64,000 bases of DNA from an uncultured Acetatifactor sp. (GTDB taxonomy: Bacteria; Bacillota; Clostridia; Lachnospirales; Lachnospiraceae), in the NCBI GenBank assembly GCA_947629645.1, contig CANREV010000008.1, forward strand, positions 33,067 to 97,066, read 5' to 3'. The position numbers were made by a program, and so were the translations under genes. Under the pieces are notes generated by a model. The model was given only the letters and a program-made list of their open reading frames with translations, had not been told where the DNA came from and ran no database searches. Every line of letters begins with the position of its first letter. Positions within the stretch are counted from its first letter, which is position 1. Below, piece by piece: positions 39,847 through 49,347 of this stretch.

Positions 39847-40514
39847 TGCTTTTCGGCGATTTCCGTTTTCGTCTTATAAATGCTGTCGGGAGGCACCACA
39901 CCTCTCACCATGGATGTCGGATAAATATTAGAGTTTCTGCCGATCACAGTGCCGGGATTCAAAACGCTGTTGCATCCCACTTCCACATAATCTCCCAGCA
40001 TGGCTCCCATTTTCTTAAGTCCCGTCTCAAACACCCGATCCTTCGCCTTAACGGTGACAAGCGTCTTGTCGCTCTTTACGTTGGAAGTGATGGAACCCGC
40101 GCCCATATGGGCCTTGAACCCAAGAATACTGTCCCCTACATAATTGTAATGAGGCACCTGAACTTTATTAAAAAGGATCACGTTTTTCAGTTCCGTTGAA
40201 TTGCCTACCACAGCTCCCTTCCCCACGATGGCGCTGCCTCTGATAAAGGCACAATGGCGTACCTCCGCGTCCTCATCAATGATCAGAGGGCCGTTTAAGC
40301 AGGCGGTAGGCGCAATCCTTGCGCTTTTTGCCACCCAGATATTCTCTCCCGGATTCTGGTAAAGCTCCTCCGGCAGCGTTTTCCCCAGTTCGATGATAAA
40401 ATCATGGATGGCCGGCAACGCCTCCCAGGGATATGTCACTCCCGCAAAAAGTCCGGAAGCGATGGTCTCGCTCAGGTCGTAAAGTTCAGAAACGGTAACG
40501 CTCAAATTGCTCAT
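39843..40514 (-). CDS. Left-handed beta-helix acyltransferase-like protein
   Basis: 223 residues. Hexapeptide-type repeats form most of the protein (about 60-210: IAPTACLNGPLIIDEDAEVR, GSAIVGKGAVVGNST, LGDYVEVGCNSVLNPGTVIG). Proteins of this type are trimeric acyl- or nucleotidyl-transferases; it resembles the C-terminal half of GlmU/LpxA-like enzymes. The ATG at 40514 has AGGAGC about 11 bases upstream. It lies 22 bases after topB. The substrate cannot be read from sequence; a nucleotide-sugar is likely. Confidence 0.8.
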   Translation of the reverse strand: MSNLSVTVSELYDLSETIASGLFAGVTYPWEALPAIHDFIIELGKTLPEELYQNPGENIWVAKSARIAPTACLNGPLIIDEDAEVRHCAFIRGSAIVGKGAVVGNSTELKNVILFNKVQVPHYNYVGDSILGFKAHMGAGSITSNVKSDKTLVTVKAKDRVFETGLKKMGAMLGDYVEVGCNSVLNPGTVIGRNSNIYPTSMVRGVVPPDSIYKTKTEIAEKH

Positions 40515-40536
40515 AGTATGTATGCTCCTGTGTCTT

Positions 40537-42567
40537 TCATTTTTTATAATTCTGCGCCGCGGCATTAAACCGGTCGTACAGCGATCGTTGATTGTTCAGC
40601 CGCTTTACATATTCCGTCCTCCTGCCCACAAAGCCCGCCAATTTGGTCATATATTCCTCGGAAGTGATATCTCCCGCCGCCACCATGGTAAGCCCTTTCT
40701 CCCAGCTTGCCGTGAGAGCAGGATCCAACAGGGCCTTGATGGAACTGTCCACCACATCATAGATCATCTCCCCCATGAGAGTGGGCGTCAGGACCTGTGT
40801 CTTTTTATTCAGGGCAAGATACTCTATATTGACCAGCTTTTTCAAAATTTCCGCCCGGGTAGCGCTGGTGCCTATGCCGCTGCCCTTGATCTGCGCCCGG
40901 AGTTCCTCATCCTCAATAAACTGTCCCGCGTTCTCCATGGTTAAGATAATGCTTCCCGAAGTATACCTTTTGGGCGGTGATGTCTCCCCCTCCTTGATCT
41001 CGTAGGAATCCACCGCTACACGGCTGCCTTTTTTTAACAATGTCAATAACCTGGTAAGTTCCTCATCGCACCTGATCTCCGTCTCCCCGGATTCACTCTC
41101 TTCCTTTCCGGGGGCGCTGCCTTCCCTTTTGAAGGAAAAGGCCGTAACTTTCAGATATCCTTCCTCAGCAGGCACCTTAAAATTGGAAAAAAAGCGCTCC
41201 TCTTTCACTTTCACGCAAAGCGCAAACTTCCAATACACCGCCGCCGGATAAAAAATGCTCAGAAATCTGCGCACGATAACCTCGTAGACTTTTGCGGAAA
41301 GCGCCGCCAATCCGTTCAGATTGCCCAGCCCCTGTCCCGTGGGAATAATAGCGTAGTGATCGGTGATCCGCTTGTCGTTTACATACCTGGTTCTGCCAAG
41401 CCCCTGATAACGTTTCTCCTGCAAAATTTCAGCTGCAAAAGACGAAACTGGTCCATATCCCTTTAACCCGTTTATATTCTTATAGATCTCTTTTGCCACC
41501 GCCGTGGAAAGGACGCGGGCATCTGTCCTTGGATAAGTAACCATTTTTTTCTCATACAGCTCCTGAACGATGCGGAGCGTCTCGTCAGGACTGATTTTAA
41601 AGAACCTGGAACAATCATTCTGCAGCTCCGCCAGATTATACAAAAGGGGCGGATTTTTGTTCTCTTTTTTCCGCTCTATGGATTCCACCACCGCATCTTC
41701 TTCAGGCGGCTCCTTCAAATGCCCGATCAGCCGCTTTGCGTCTTCTTCCTCCAGAAAACCGTTCTCTTTATAAAGTCTGGGAGAAGCAAAACAGAGCGAA
41801 CCTTCCACCGCTTTCCACTCGCCGGAAAAAGTCTTTTCCTGAAGCTTGAAATTCCCTGTCACACGATAGAACGGCGTCTTCACAAAAGCCCGTATCTCCC
41901 GCTCCCTGTTGACAATAATGCCAAGGACGCAGGTCATTACGCGCCCCACCGATATCACCGCTTTGTCGCGCCTTAAATAATCTTTTACATGATTCCCGTA
42001 TTTTAATGTCAGAACTCTGGAGAAATTGATCCCCATGAGATAATCTTCCTTGGCGCGCAGATAGGCCGCATCGCTCAGATGATCGTATTCTTTCAGATCC
42101 TTCGCCTCGCGGATCCCCCTTAAGATCTCCTCCTGCGTCTGAGAATCGATCCACACTCTGCGGCGCTCCTTGCCTTTGACGCCGGACATCTGTTCCACCA
42201 GCCGATAGATATACTCCCCCTCCCGGCCGGAGTCCGTGCAGACATAAATGGTAGTCACATCCTCCCGCTTCATCAGAGAGCTCACAATATCATATTGCTT
42301 TCTGGAACTGTCTATGACTTCATACTTGAATTCAAGAGGAAGAAAAGGAATGGTATCAAAGCTCCATCTTCTGTATTTCTCATCGTATACTTCCGGATAA
42401 CTCATGGTCACCAGATGGCCTACGCACCATGTTACGATCGCCTCATCCGACTCCAGATATCCGTCCCGCGATCTGGTATTTATTTTCAGAGCGTTCGCGA
42501 ACTCTCTCGCAACGCTCGGTTTCTCTGCAATAAATAAATTTTTACCCAAAAAACTACCGTCCTTCAT
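40537..42567 (-). CDS. topB: DNA topoisomerase III
   Basis: 676 residues. The Toprim domain opens KNLFIAEKPSVAREFANAL with CTDSGREGEYIYR near residue 112. The catalytic tyrosine is Y345 in MVTYPRTDARVLS, and GIGTSATRAEIL is a late conserved block. It is a type IA enzyme that cuts and rejoins one strand, active on precatenanes and recombination intermediates. No zinc-finger tail is present. It overlaps the upstream ATPase gene by 14 bases, suggesting coupling. Confidence 0.95.
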   Translation of the reverse strand: MKDGSFLGKNLFIAEKPSVAREFANALKINTRSRDGYLESDEAIVTWCVGHLVTMSYPEVYDEKYRRWSFDTIPFLPLEFKYEVIDSSRKQYDIVSSLMKREDVTTIYVCTDSGREGEYIYRLVEQMSGVKGKERRRVWIDSQTQEEILRGIREAKDLKEYDHLSDAAYLRAKEDYLMGINFSRVLTLKYGNHVKDYLRRDKAVISVGRVMTCVLGIIVNREREIRAFVKTPFYRVTGNFKLQEKTFSGEWKAVEGSLCFASPRLYKENGFLEEEDAKRLIGHLKEPPEEDAVVESIERKKENKNPPLLYNLAELQNDCSRFFKISPDETLRIVQELYEKKMVTYPRTDARVLSTAVAKEIYKNINGLKGYGPVSSFAAEILQEKRYQGLGRTRYVNDKRITDHYAIIPTGQGLGNLNGLAALSAKVYEVIVRRFLSIFYPAAVYWKFALCVKVKEERFFSNFKVPAEEGYLKVTAFSFKREGSAPGKEESESGETEIRCDEELTRLLTLLKKGSRVAVDSYEIKEGETSPPKRYTSGSIILTMENAGQFIEDEELRAQIKGSGIGTSATRAEILKKLVNIEYLALNKKTQVLTPTLMGEMIYDVVDSSIKALLDPALTASWEKGLTMVAAGDITSEEYMTKLAGFVGRRTEYVKRLNNQRSLYDRFNAAAQNYKK

Positions 42568-43903
42568 CCAGTGAAACTTTCAACAGCTTCACCTTTCCCT
42601 GCGCCGCCGCGCTCCGCAAGCGATCATCAAAGCCCTTTTCACTATAAAGCATGACTTCGCCGCCCCTGATCTTCGCCTTTTTCATACAAAACAAAAGCCA
42701 CTCATAATCCTCGTAAGTCATCGGTCTCGCATAAGAACAGGATGCCGCCAGACATCCGTCTTTTCCATCGGATGCCACCACATCGATATTGCCCGACTTG
42801 CCCAGCCACTCTCCCACATTGTGGCAGACGCGTCCCACCTGCTCCCTGCAAATCTTCCGGTAAGCCTCATCCACATAAAAAGGAAAAGAAGGCTGAATCT
42901 TTTTAAGATAAAACTCCTGCGGCGAAAGCTGCTGCAGACTGCTCAGGTTGGGAAACAAATACCGGAAATAAAATTTTACATAAGCGTTAGAGATCCTGTA
43001 AATTCCCTTCTGTGTCTCCGCATTGCCGCCGGTCTCAAACGATGACACTTTCTCCACCAGATCCAGCTCCATCAGATTTTTCAGATAGACGCTGATCTTC
43101 GCTCTGGAAAAGCCCGTATGCTTATAAATATCGTTCAGTTTGTTGCAGTCCCTCGCCATGGCGGCAAGTATGGTATTATATACCGCGGGCTCTCTCAGTT
43201 CCTCCGTGAGATAGACGGACATTTCCGTAAAAAGGCGGCTTTCCCGATTCAGAATATTTTTGATGATATTCTCTCCTACACCCTGATTCTGAGAAAAGTT
43301 CATCCAAAATGCCGGAATCCCGCCCAGCACGGCATAATTGCAGATGCAATCCTCTTTGGAATAGCCGGGAAAGAGGGCTGACAGCTCCTCCAGCGTCATC
43401 TCCCTGACCTTCATCCATCCATGGATAGATGCCGCGCTGCGCCCGATCTTTCCGACCATGGTATTCTCCACCCAGCCTGACGCCGATGTCACCAAAACAA
43501 CCATAACAGGCCTGCTTGACAGTCTGTTTTCCGTATATTGGATCAACGCGGGGAAAAAACCGCTATCCCCCTTCACCAGATGGTGGAATTCATCGATCAC
43601 GATAATCTGCTTATCCGTTTCCTTTTCGGCCGCCACGCCTTTGAACAGCTCGGGATACCCGGGGTAGCGTCCCATCTCTGCGCCTTGTTCCCGAAGCTGC
43701 GCCGCCCACTGGAAGCGCTGCTCTCTCTCTGAACAAGCCCTGGCAAGATAATAGGTATGCTTTTTCCCCCTGCAGAATTCCTGAATCAGCGCAGTCTTTC
43801 CCACACCCTTGCCGCCGTAAACCACAAGGATCTGGCTTCCCTCCCGCACATAATATTCATTTAAGAACTGCAGCTGAGCGCTGCGCCCTGTAAATTTCCC
43901 CAA
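42554..43903 (-). CDS. AAA ATPase with DUF234-like C-terminal domain
   Basis: 449 residues. P-loop GGKGVGKTALIQEF near residue 24 (from the proposed start), Walker B IIVIDEFHHLV near residue 100, a winged-helix region (KLNDIYKHTGFSRAKISVYLKNL) and a C-terminal nuclease-like region with IDVVASD. This matches the archaeal-type ATPase/DUF234 group. The start TTG at 43903 is preferred: AGAGAGG lies 7 bases upstream and the family begins FTGR. A longer form would overlap the EAL gene by 82 bases. It overlaps topB by 14 bases. Function is unknown; a role in DNA repair or mobile-element defence has been suggested for relatives. Confidence 0.78.
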   Translation of the reverse strand: MGKFTGRSAQLQFLNEYYVREGSQILVVYGGKGVGKTALIQEFCRGKKHTYYLARACSEREQRFQWAAQLREQGAEMGRYPGYPELFKGVAAEKETDKQIIVIDEFHHLVKGDSGFFPALIQYTENRLSSRPVMVVLVTSASGWVENTMVGKIGRSAASIHGWMKVREMTLEELSALFPGYSKEDCICNYAVLGGIPAFWMNFSQNQGVGENIIKNILNRESRLFTEMSVYLTEELREPAVYNTILAAMARDCNKLNDIYKHTGFSRAKISVYLKNLMELDLVEKVSSFETGGNAETQKGIYRISNAYVKFYFRYLFPNLSSLQQLSPQEFYLKKIQPSFPFYVDEAYRKICREQVGRVCHNVGEWLGKSGNIDVVASDGKDGCLAASCSYARPMTYEDYEWLLFCMKKAKIRGGEVMLYSEKGFDDRLRSAAAQGKVKLLKVSLDEGR

Positions 43904-43944
43904 ACTGTACCTCTCTGTTCCTTCCGCGAACACGCGCTGCAGTT

Positions 43945-45705
43945 TTACCGGACAGATGCCAGCAAAGTCTCTACCTCGTCTTCGGACAAAGGTTTGCCAA
44001 ACAGATATCCCTGGATCACATCGCATCCCGCCGTGCGCAAATATTCGTACTGCCTTTTGTCCTCCACGCCCTCGGCGATGGACTCAAACCCCAGAGCCTT
44101 TACCATGTTAATGATAGCATCCGTGATCACTCTGGTGGCAGAATCGGTCAGAACTGTATCAATAAAAGATTTATCGATTTTCAAGGTGTCGATGGGAAGC
44201 CGCTTTAAATATGACAAAGATGAGAATCCTGTCCCAAAGTCGTCCAGCGATATTCGTATGCCATAATTCCTCAACAGCTTCAATTTTTCATATACCGTCT
44301 GGAAATCCTCGATCAGTATGGTCTCTGTAATCTCCAGTTCTATTTCGGAAGGATTCACCTCATACTTTCTGAGTACGTCCATCACCGAATCCACGAAATC
44401 ATCGCTGCTGTACTGCAGCGCGGAGATATTGACAGACATCACAAAGGGGTATCCGTAACATTTCCGCCATCTGGCATACTGCATCACACTCTGTTCCACT
44501 ACCCACTTTCCGATAGGAATAATGGCGCCGTTTTTCTCCGCAATAGGGATAAAAATGGACGGGCTGATCATGCTGTCGTTTCCATCGCGCCAGCGGATCA
44601 GAGCCTCCATGCCGCGCAGTTTCCGGCTCTCCGTAAAATACTGGGGCTGATAATACATCTGAAAACTGTGGTTGAACACAGCTTCCTTCAGTTTGGATTC
44701 CAACTCCGCCGTACGCAAAAATTCTTCCAATACCAGTGTGTTGAAATACTGGATATTGTTTTTACCCATGGCCTTGCTCTTAAAAACCATGATTTCCGCA
44801 CAGTTGATCAGCTCAATGGCGGAATGAGCCGCTTCGGGGTACTCTGCCACTCCGGCGCTGAAAGTGACCGGAAGCTCCTGTCCCGTACTCAGCTTAAACG
44901 GCCGGTGAGTCCTTCTCTGAATTTCCTTGTGAAGCTTCTCCATGGTGCGGTTCCCCGAAGGATCATAAATCGCCACAAGATACACATCCGTATGCAGATG
45001 GCAGCCTATCACATCATTGGCCTCGCAGATTTCCTTCAGGCAACAGCCAAATTGCTGAACCAGTTCATCTCCCAAGACCATGCCCTGGCCGTCATTAATC
45101 TTGTGGAAATCATCCAGATCGATCATCATCACACTGACAACACAGTTCTTTTCCGATGCATTTCTGACATATTCGCTCAGCAGGCGCACAAAGTAATTGC
45201 GGTTGAACAGGCCTGTCAGCCCGTCATAATACGCCAGATACGTCAGTTCTTCGTTCTGAATACGAAACTTTGTGATATTGCTGATGTTAATAACCTTATC
45301 GACAGGTCGTCCATCCTCGCCATAGTAGACGTTCACCCGAAAATCCAGCCAGGTTTTAGTGCCTTTGAGCCGGCACTCTGCCGTAGCTGTACTCTGCCCC
45401 GTCTTTTCCAAAAAAAGCACATCCCTTAGCGCAGGGGAATCGGATTCGTCAACAGCATCCAAAAGCAGGCTGAAATCTTTCGACTCATGAAGCTCAAACG
45501 TAAAATAGTCTCTCCATTGCCCCAGTGTTGTGATCTGATTCCGCTCGAAGGAATAATAGAGGGATGCGCCTACCGCGGAATCACAGACGACATGGTACAT
45601 CCGCTCCCGCTCCGTAAGCTTCTGGTTCATTGCCTTCAACAGATCCAGCTGATAGTGCATTTCATTCATAGCCAAACTCTTTACACCCTTTTCTCCATGT
45701 TCCAT
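43945..45705 (-). CDS. c-di-GMP phosphodiesterase with degenerate GGDEF and intact EAL domain
   Basis: 586 residues. A PAS-like N-terminus (about 25-145) is followed by a GGDEF fold (about 150-310) in which the active-site motif GGDEF is replaced by HTDVY, so diguanylate cyclase activity is unlikely. The EAL domain (about 330-580) keeps MEALIRW, NISAL, EITETI, DDFGTG, KIDKSF, EGVE and QGYLF, the full set of metal and catalytic residues. It should hydrolyse c-di-GMP to pGpG, with the dead GGDEF perhaps acting as a GTP sensor. It starts 18 bases after asd and is followed by the AAA ATPase. The start is uncertain by about 12 residues. Confidence 0.9.
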   Translation of the reverse strand: MEHGEKGVKSLAMNEMHYQLDLLKAMNQKLTERERMYHVVCDSAVGASLYYSFERNQITTLGQWRDYFTFELHESKDFSLLLDAVDESDSPALRDVLFLEKTGQSTATAECRLKGTKTWLDFRVNVYYGEDGRPVDKVINISNITKFRIQNEELTYLAYYDGLTGLFNRNYFVRLLSEYVRNASEKNCVVSVMMIDLDDFHKINDGQGMVLGDELVQQFGCCLKEICEANDVIGCHLHTDVYLVAIYDPSGNRTMEKLHKEIQRRTHRPFKLSTGQELPVTFSAGVAEYPEAAHSAIELINCAEIMVFKSKAMGKNNIQYFNTLVLEEFLRTAELESKLKEAVFNHSFQMYYQPQYFTESRKLRGMEALIRWRDGNDSMISPSIFIPIAEKNGAIIPIGKWVVEQSVMQYARWRKCYGYPFVMSVNISALQYSSDDFVDSVMDVLRKYEVNPSEIELEITETILIEDFQTVYEKLKLLRNYGIRISLDDFGTGFSSLSYLKRLPIDTLKIDKSFIDTVLTDSATRVITDAIINMVKALGFESIAEGVEDKRQYEYLRTAGCDVIQGYLFGKPLSEDEVETLLASVR

Positions 45706-45723
45706 TCCGGAAACATACCAGTT

Positions 45724-46812
45724 CTAATTTTTCCTTGTAATGTATCCCTGCGCTTTCAAAAGTTCCGCACAGAGCACCGCGCCCCCTGCTGCGCCGCGCA
45801 CCGTATTATGAGAAAGTCCTACGAATTTATAGTCGTATATCGTGTCCTCCCTAAGACGGCCTACGCTGACGCCCATCCCGTTCTCAAAATCCACATCCAA
45901 AGCCACCTGGGGCCTGTTGTCCTCCTCCAGATACTGAATAAAGTGCTTAGGTGCGCTGGGAAGTCCCAATCTCTGCGGTTCCCCGCTGAAATTCCTCAGC
46001 TTTTCGATCAGCTGTTCCTTTGCGGGCTTCTTTTTAAACTTGACAAACACAGCCGCCGTATGGCCGTTGAGCACCGGAACTCTGATACACTGACAGGTAA
46101 TCAGAGGACTGGCCGCAGGGACGATCACGCCGTTTTCAATCCTGCCCCAGATACGTAAGGGCTCCTTCTCGCTTTTCTCCTCCTCGCCTCCGATATAGGG
46201 AATAATGTTTCCCACCATCTCAGGCCAGTCCTTAAACGTTTTTCCCGCTCCGGAGATCGCCTGGTATGTAGTAGCCACCACCTCGTATGGCTCAAACTCC
46301 TTCCACGCGGTAAGCACCGGCGCGTAGCTCTGGATGGAACAATTAGGCTTTACCGCCACAAATCCCCGGACGGTCCCGAGACGTTTCCTCTGGAAGTCGA
46401 TGACCTGCATATGCTCAGGATTGATCTCCGGCACTACCATGGGTACATCGGGCGTCCATCTGTGGGCGCTGTTATTGGAGACCACCGGAGTCTCGGTCCT
46501 GGCGTAGTCTTCCTCGATCTTTTTGATCTCCTCCTTGGTCATATCCACTGCGCTGAACACAAAGTCAACCCCGGCGGCAACTTTTTCCACCTCGTTCACG
46601 TTCATAACCGTCAGCTTTTTAACCTTTTCAGGCATGGGCGTATCCATCTTCCATCTGTCGCCCACCGCGTCCTCATATGTTTTCCCCGCGGAACGAGGGC
46701 TGGCCGCAATCGTAGTCACCTCAAACCAGGGGTGATTTTCCAACAGCGAAATAAACCTCTGCCCCACCATACCTGTGCCGCCTAAAATTCCTACTTTTAA
46801 TTTATCGCTCAT
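45724..46812 (-). CDS. asd: Aspartate-semialdehyde dehydrogenase
   Basis: 362 residues, of the fungal/archaeal-like branch found in many Clostridia. It reduces aspartyl phosphate to the semialdehyde for lysine, threonine and methionine synthesis. NADP loop GILGGTGMVGQRF near residue 6; active-site cysteine in VAVKPNCSIQSY; later QAISGAGK and HNTVRGAAGG. The ATG at 46812 has GGAGG 6 bases upstream; an in-frame ATG at 46860 is disfavoured. It lies between argH and the EAL gene. Confidence 0.95.
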   Translation of the reverse strand: MSDKLKVGILGGTGMVGQRFISLLENHPWFEVTTIAASPRSAGKTYEDAVGDRWKMDTPMPEKVKKLTVMNVNEVEKVAAGVDFVFSAVDMTKEEIKKIEEDYARTETPVVSNNSAHRWTPDVPMVVPEINPEHMQVIDFQRKRLGTVRGFVAVKPNCSIQSYAPVLTAWKEFEPYEVVATTYQAISGAGKTFKDWPEMVGNIIPYIGGEEEKSEKEPLRIWGRIENGVIVPAASPLITCQCIRVPVLNGHTAAVFVKFKKKPAKEQLIEKLRNFSGEPQRLGLPSAPKHFIQYLEEDNRPQVALDVDFENGMGVSVGRLREDTIYDYKFVGLSHNTVRGAAGGAVLCAELLKAQGYITRKN

Positions 46813-46932
46813 CTTTGCCTCCATACTGCGACTGATTCCGGGAGGGAACTTCGTTCCCAAGTTTTGGCGCAGCGCAAAACTGTTCTCCCTGCAACTTACA
46901 TGTTTTTATTTCTCTTGTGACGCTTTCCCGCC

Positions 46933-48354
46933 TTACGAAATATCCCCGGCTGCCTGCGACATGATATCGCGCAACGTTTCCCCTTTCAGATACTCTCTGT
47001 ACTGTCCGATCACCTGTCTCATGGCCTCCGGTCCCGGAGCGCCGAGAGTCAGCCTCTTTTCCACGCATGTCTTTAAAGACACCGCGTCATAAATATCCTC
47101 CTCAAACTTATCGCTGATCGACTGCAGTTCTGACAGGGACAACGCTTCTATGGAAGTGTCTTTCCCGATGCAGTACAGAACCAGACGCCCTATAATGCTG
47201 TGGGCATCCCGGAAAGGCACCCCTTTATTTACCAGATAATCCGCCGCATCCGTGGCATTGGTAAACCCCTTCATAGCGCTGGCAGCCATACGGTCCCTGC
47301 GAAACTTCATGGTACGGACCATTCCCGTAAACAAAGTCAGGCAGTCTTTCACCGTATCCATGGCATCGAAAGCCGCTTCCTTATCCTCCTGCATGTCCTT
47401 GTTATAAGCGAGGGGGATTCCCTTCATGGTGGTCAAAAGAGACATCAGCGCGCCATAGACGCGTCCCGTCTTGCCTCTCACCAGCTCCGCAATGTCCGGA
47501 TTTTTTTTCTGGGGCATAATACTGCTTCCTGTAGAGTAGGCATCGTCTATCTCCACAAACTGATATTCATTAGAGTTCCAGATGATGATTTCCTCGCAAA
47601 AGCGGCTTAAATGCATCATCACTGTGGAAAGAGCCGACAGAAATTCAATCAGATAATCCCTGTCAGACACGGAATCCATACTGTTCAGCGTAGGTCCGTA
47701 AAAGCCCATAAGCTTTGCGCTATACTCTCTATCCAGCGGATAAGTCGTCCCCGCCAGCGCTCCCGCTCCCAACGGACAATAATTCATTCTCTTGTAAATA
47801 TCCGACATCCTTTGTCTGTCCCGCTTAAACATCTCAAAATATGCGCCGTAATGATGCGCCAGCGTAACGGGCTGGGCCTTCTGCAAATGGGTAAAACCGG
47901 GCATATAAGTCTCCACATTTTCTTCCATAACAGAAAGAATCGTTTCCAAAAGCTCCTTTAAAAGCTCATCCGTCTGCGCCACCTGCAGCCTCGTATAAAG
48001 CCTCATATCCAGGGCTACCTGATCGTTGCGGCTCCTGCCTGTATGTAATTTCTTCCCGGTGTCCCCGATCCGCTCAATGAGCTGAGCCTCCACAAAACTG
48101 TGAATATCCTCACAGGTCATGTCAATGGCAAGACTGCCATTGTCCACATCCCGCCGGATACCCTGCAGTCCAAAGACAATGTCGTCTTTCTCCTGCCGCG
48201 TCAGGATACCCTGTCTGGCCAGCATGGTCACATGGGCGATGCTCCCCTCGATGTCCTGATGAAATAACCTTTTGTCAAAACGAATAGACGCGTTAAAATC
48301 ATAGACCATCTGGTCCGTCTCTTTTACAAAGCGTCCTCCCCAAAGCTGTGCCAT
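46933..48354 (-). CDS. argH: Argininosuccinate lyase
   Basis: 473 residues. ArgH splits argininosuccinate to arginine and fumarate. Family signature SSIMPQKKNPDIAELVRG near residue 285; MAQLWGGRFVKETD at the N-terminus and THLQKAQPVTLAHH further on. The ATG at 48354 has GGAGG 6 bases upstream; a much longer in-frame extension covers the promoter and is not credible. It heads the minus-strand run argH-asd-EAL-ATPase-topB. Confidence 0.96.
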   Translation of the reverse strand: MAQLWGGRFVKETDQMVYDFNASIRFDKRLFHQDIEGSIAHVTMLARQGILTRQEKDDIVFGLQGIRRDVDNGSLAIDMTCEDIHSFVEAQLIERIGDTGKKLHTGRSRNDQVALDMRLYTRLQVAQTDELLKELLETILSVMEENVETYMPGFTHLQKAQPVTLAHHYGAYFEMFKRDRQRMSDIYKRMNYCPLGAGALAGTTYPLDREYSAKLMGFYGPTLNSMDSVSDRDYLIEFLSALSTVMMHLSRFCEEIIIWNSNEYQFVEIDDAYSTGSSIMPQKKNPDIAELVRGKTGRVYGALMSLLTTMKGIPLAYNKDMQEDKEAAFDAMDTVKDCLTLFTGMVRTMKFRRDRMAASAMKGFTNATDAADYLVNKGVPFRDAHSIIGRLVLYCIGKDTSIEALSLSELQSISDKFEEDIYDAVSLKTCVEKRLTLGAPGPEAMRQVIGQYREYLKGETLRDIMSQAAGDIS

Positions 48355-48392
48355 GGAAAACCTCCAATTTCCGACTACTAAAACTAAAGTTG

Positions 48393-48421
48393 ATAATACC
48401 ATAAAAAGACCTGTAATGCAA
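48393..48421 (-). promoter_or_regulatory. Sigma-A promoter of argH
   Basis: Minus-strand TTGCAT (complement of 48416-48421) and TATTAT (complement of 48393-48398), spaced 17 bases, about 40 bases before the argH start. Confidence 0.7.
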
Positions 48422-48579
48422 GCTTGTTTCAATGCCGGTCCGCCTTGTGCGCGCACCTGTATGGCTATGCAGGAATACTTGTCCAAAAGCGGCCGGATCG
48501 TTGCCCTTTTGTCGCACCATACTTTCTCAGACGCATATGATAAAGAAACGACATTATATGGAAAAGGAAGTGGCAACCA

Positions 48580-49347
48580 ATGCAGGCAATACTGGAATTG
48601 AAAAATATCGGTTACTCCTACCACAACCTTCACGGAGAGACACAGGCGCTGTCCAACATCTCCTTCGGTGTTCAGGAAGGCGAATTTGTCGCCATTGTTG
48701 GTCCCAGCGGCTGCGGCAAATCCACGCTTTTGTCCATCATCGCGGGGCTGCTGTCCCCCGAACAGGGGACTATTGTGGTAAACAATCCGGACGGCTCCCT
48801 AAACTATCCGCGAATAGGATATATGCTCCAGAGAGACCACCTGTTTGAATGGCGCACCGTCTATAAAAACGTCACTTTGGGACTGGAGATCCGTCATATG
48901 ATGACGCCGGACAGACTGGCTGCCGTGGACCGGCTTCTTACGGATTACGGTCTGGAAAAATTTAAAGATAAACGCCCCAGTGAACTCTCCGGAGGTATGA
49001 AACAGCGAGCCGCCCTGATCCGCACACTGGCGCTTGACCCCCAGCTGCTTCTGTTGGATGAACCCTTCAGTGCGCTGGATTATCAGACCAGGCTTTTTGT
49101 CTCCGCGGATATCTGCCGATTGATCCGCGCGGCGAAAAAAACCATGATCATCATCACCCACGATCTTTCAGAAGCCATCAGCATCGCCGACAGGGTCATC
49201 ATACTGTCCAACCGTCCTGCCACCGTAAAGGCTCAGATGCCCATCCGGCTCACTCTGACAGATAACTCTCCCTTAGCGTCCCGAAACGCGCCGGAATTCC
49301 AGCAATATTTCAATCAACTATGGGAGGATTTGAACAATGACAATTAA
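48580..49347 (+). CDS. ABC transporter ATP-binding protein, NitT/TauT type
   Basis: 255 residues. Walker A is GPSGCGKSTLLS near residue 48, the Q-loop lies in YMLQRDHLFEW, signature LSGGMKQRAALIR, Walker B LLLLDEPFSALD, and H-loop IITHDLSEAI. This sequence type serves importers of nitrate, taurine/sulphonate, or thiamine precursors. AAGGAAG lies before the ATG. It overlaps the permease by 11 bases. No binding protein gene is in the window, so the substrate is open. Confidence 0.9.
   Translation: MQAILELKNIGYSYHNLHGETQALSNISFGVQEGEFVAIVGPSGCGKSTLLSIIAGLLSPEQGTIVVNNPDGSLNYPRIGYMLQRDHLFEWRTVYKNVTLGLEIRHMMTPDRLAAVDRLLTDYGLEKFKDKRPSELSGGMKQRAALIRTLALDPQLLLLDEPFSALDYQTRLFVSADICRLIRAAKKTMIIITHDLSEAISIADRVIILSNRPATVKAQMPIRLTLTDNSPLASRNAPEFQQYFNQLWEDLNNDN

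Noticed and set aside
48355..48633. 93-residue N-terminal extension of argH
   Set aside because: It would include the promoter and lacks similarity to ArgH; GGAGG directly precedes the family start MAQLWGG.
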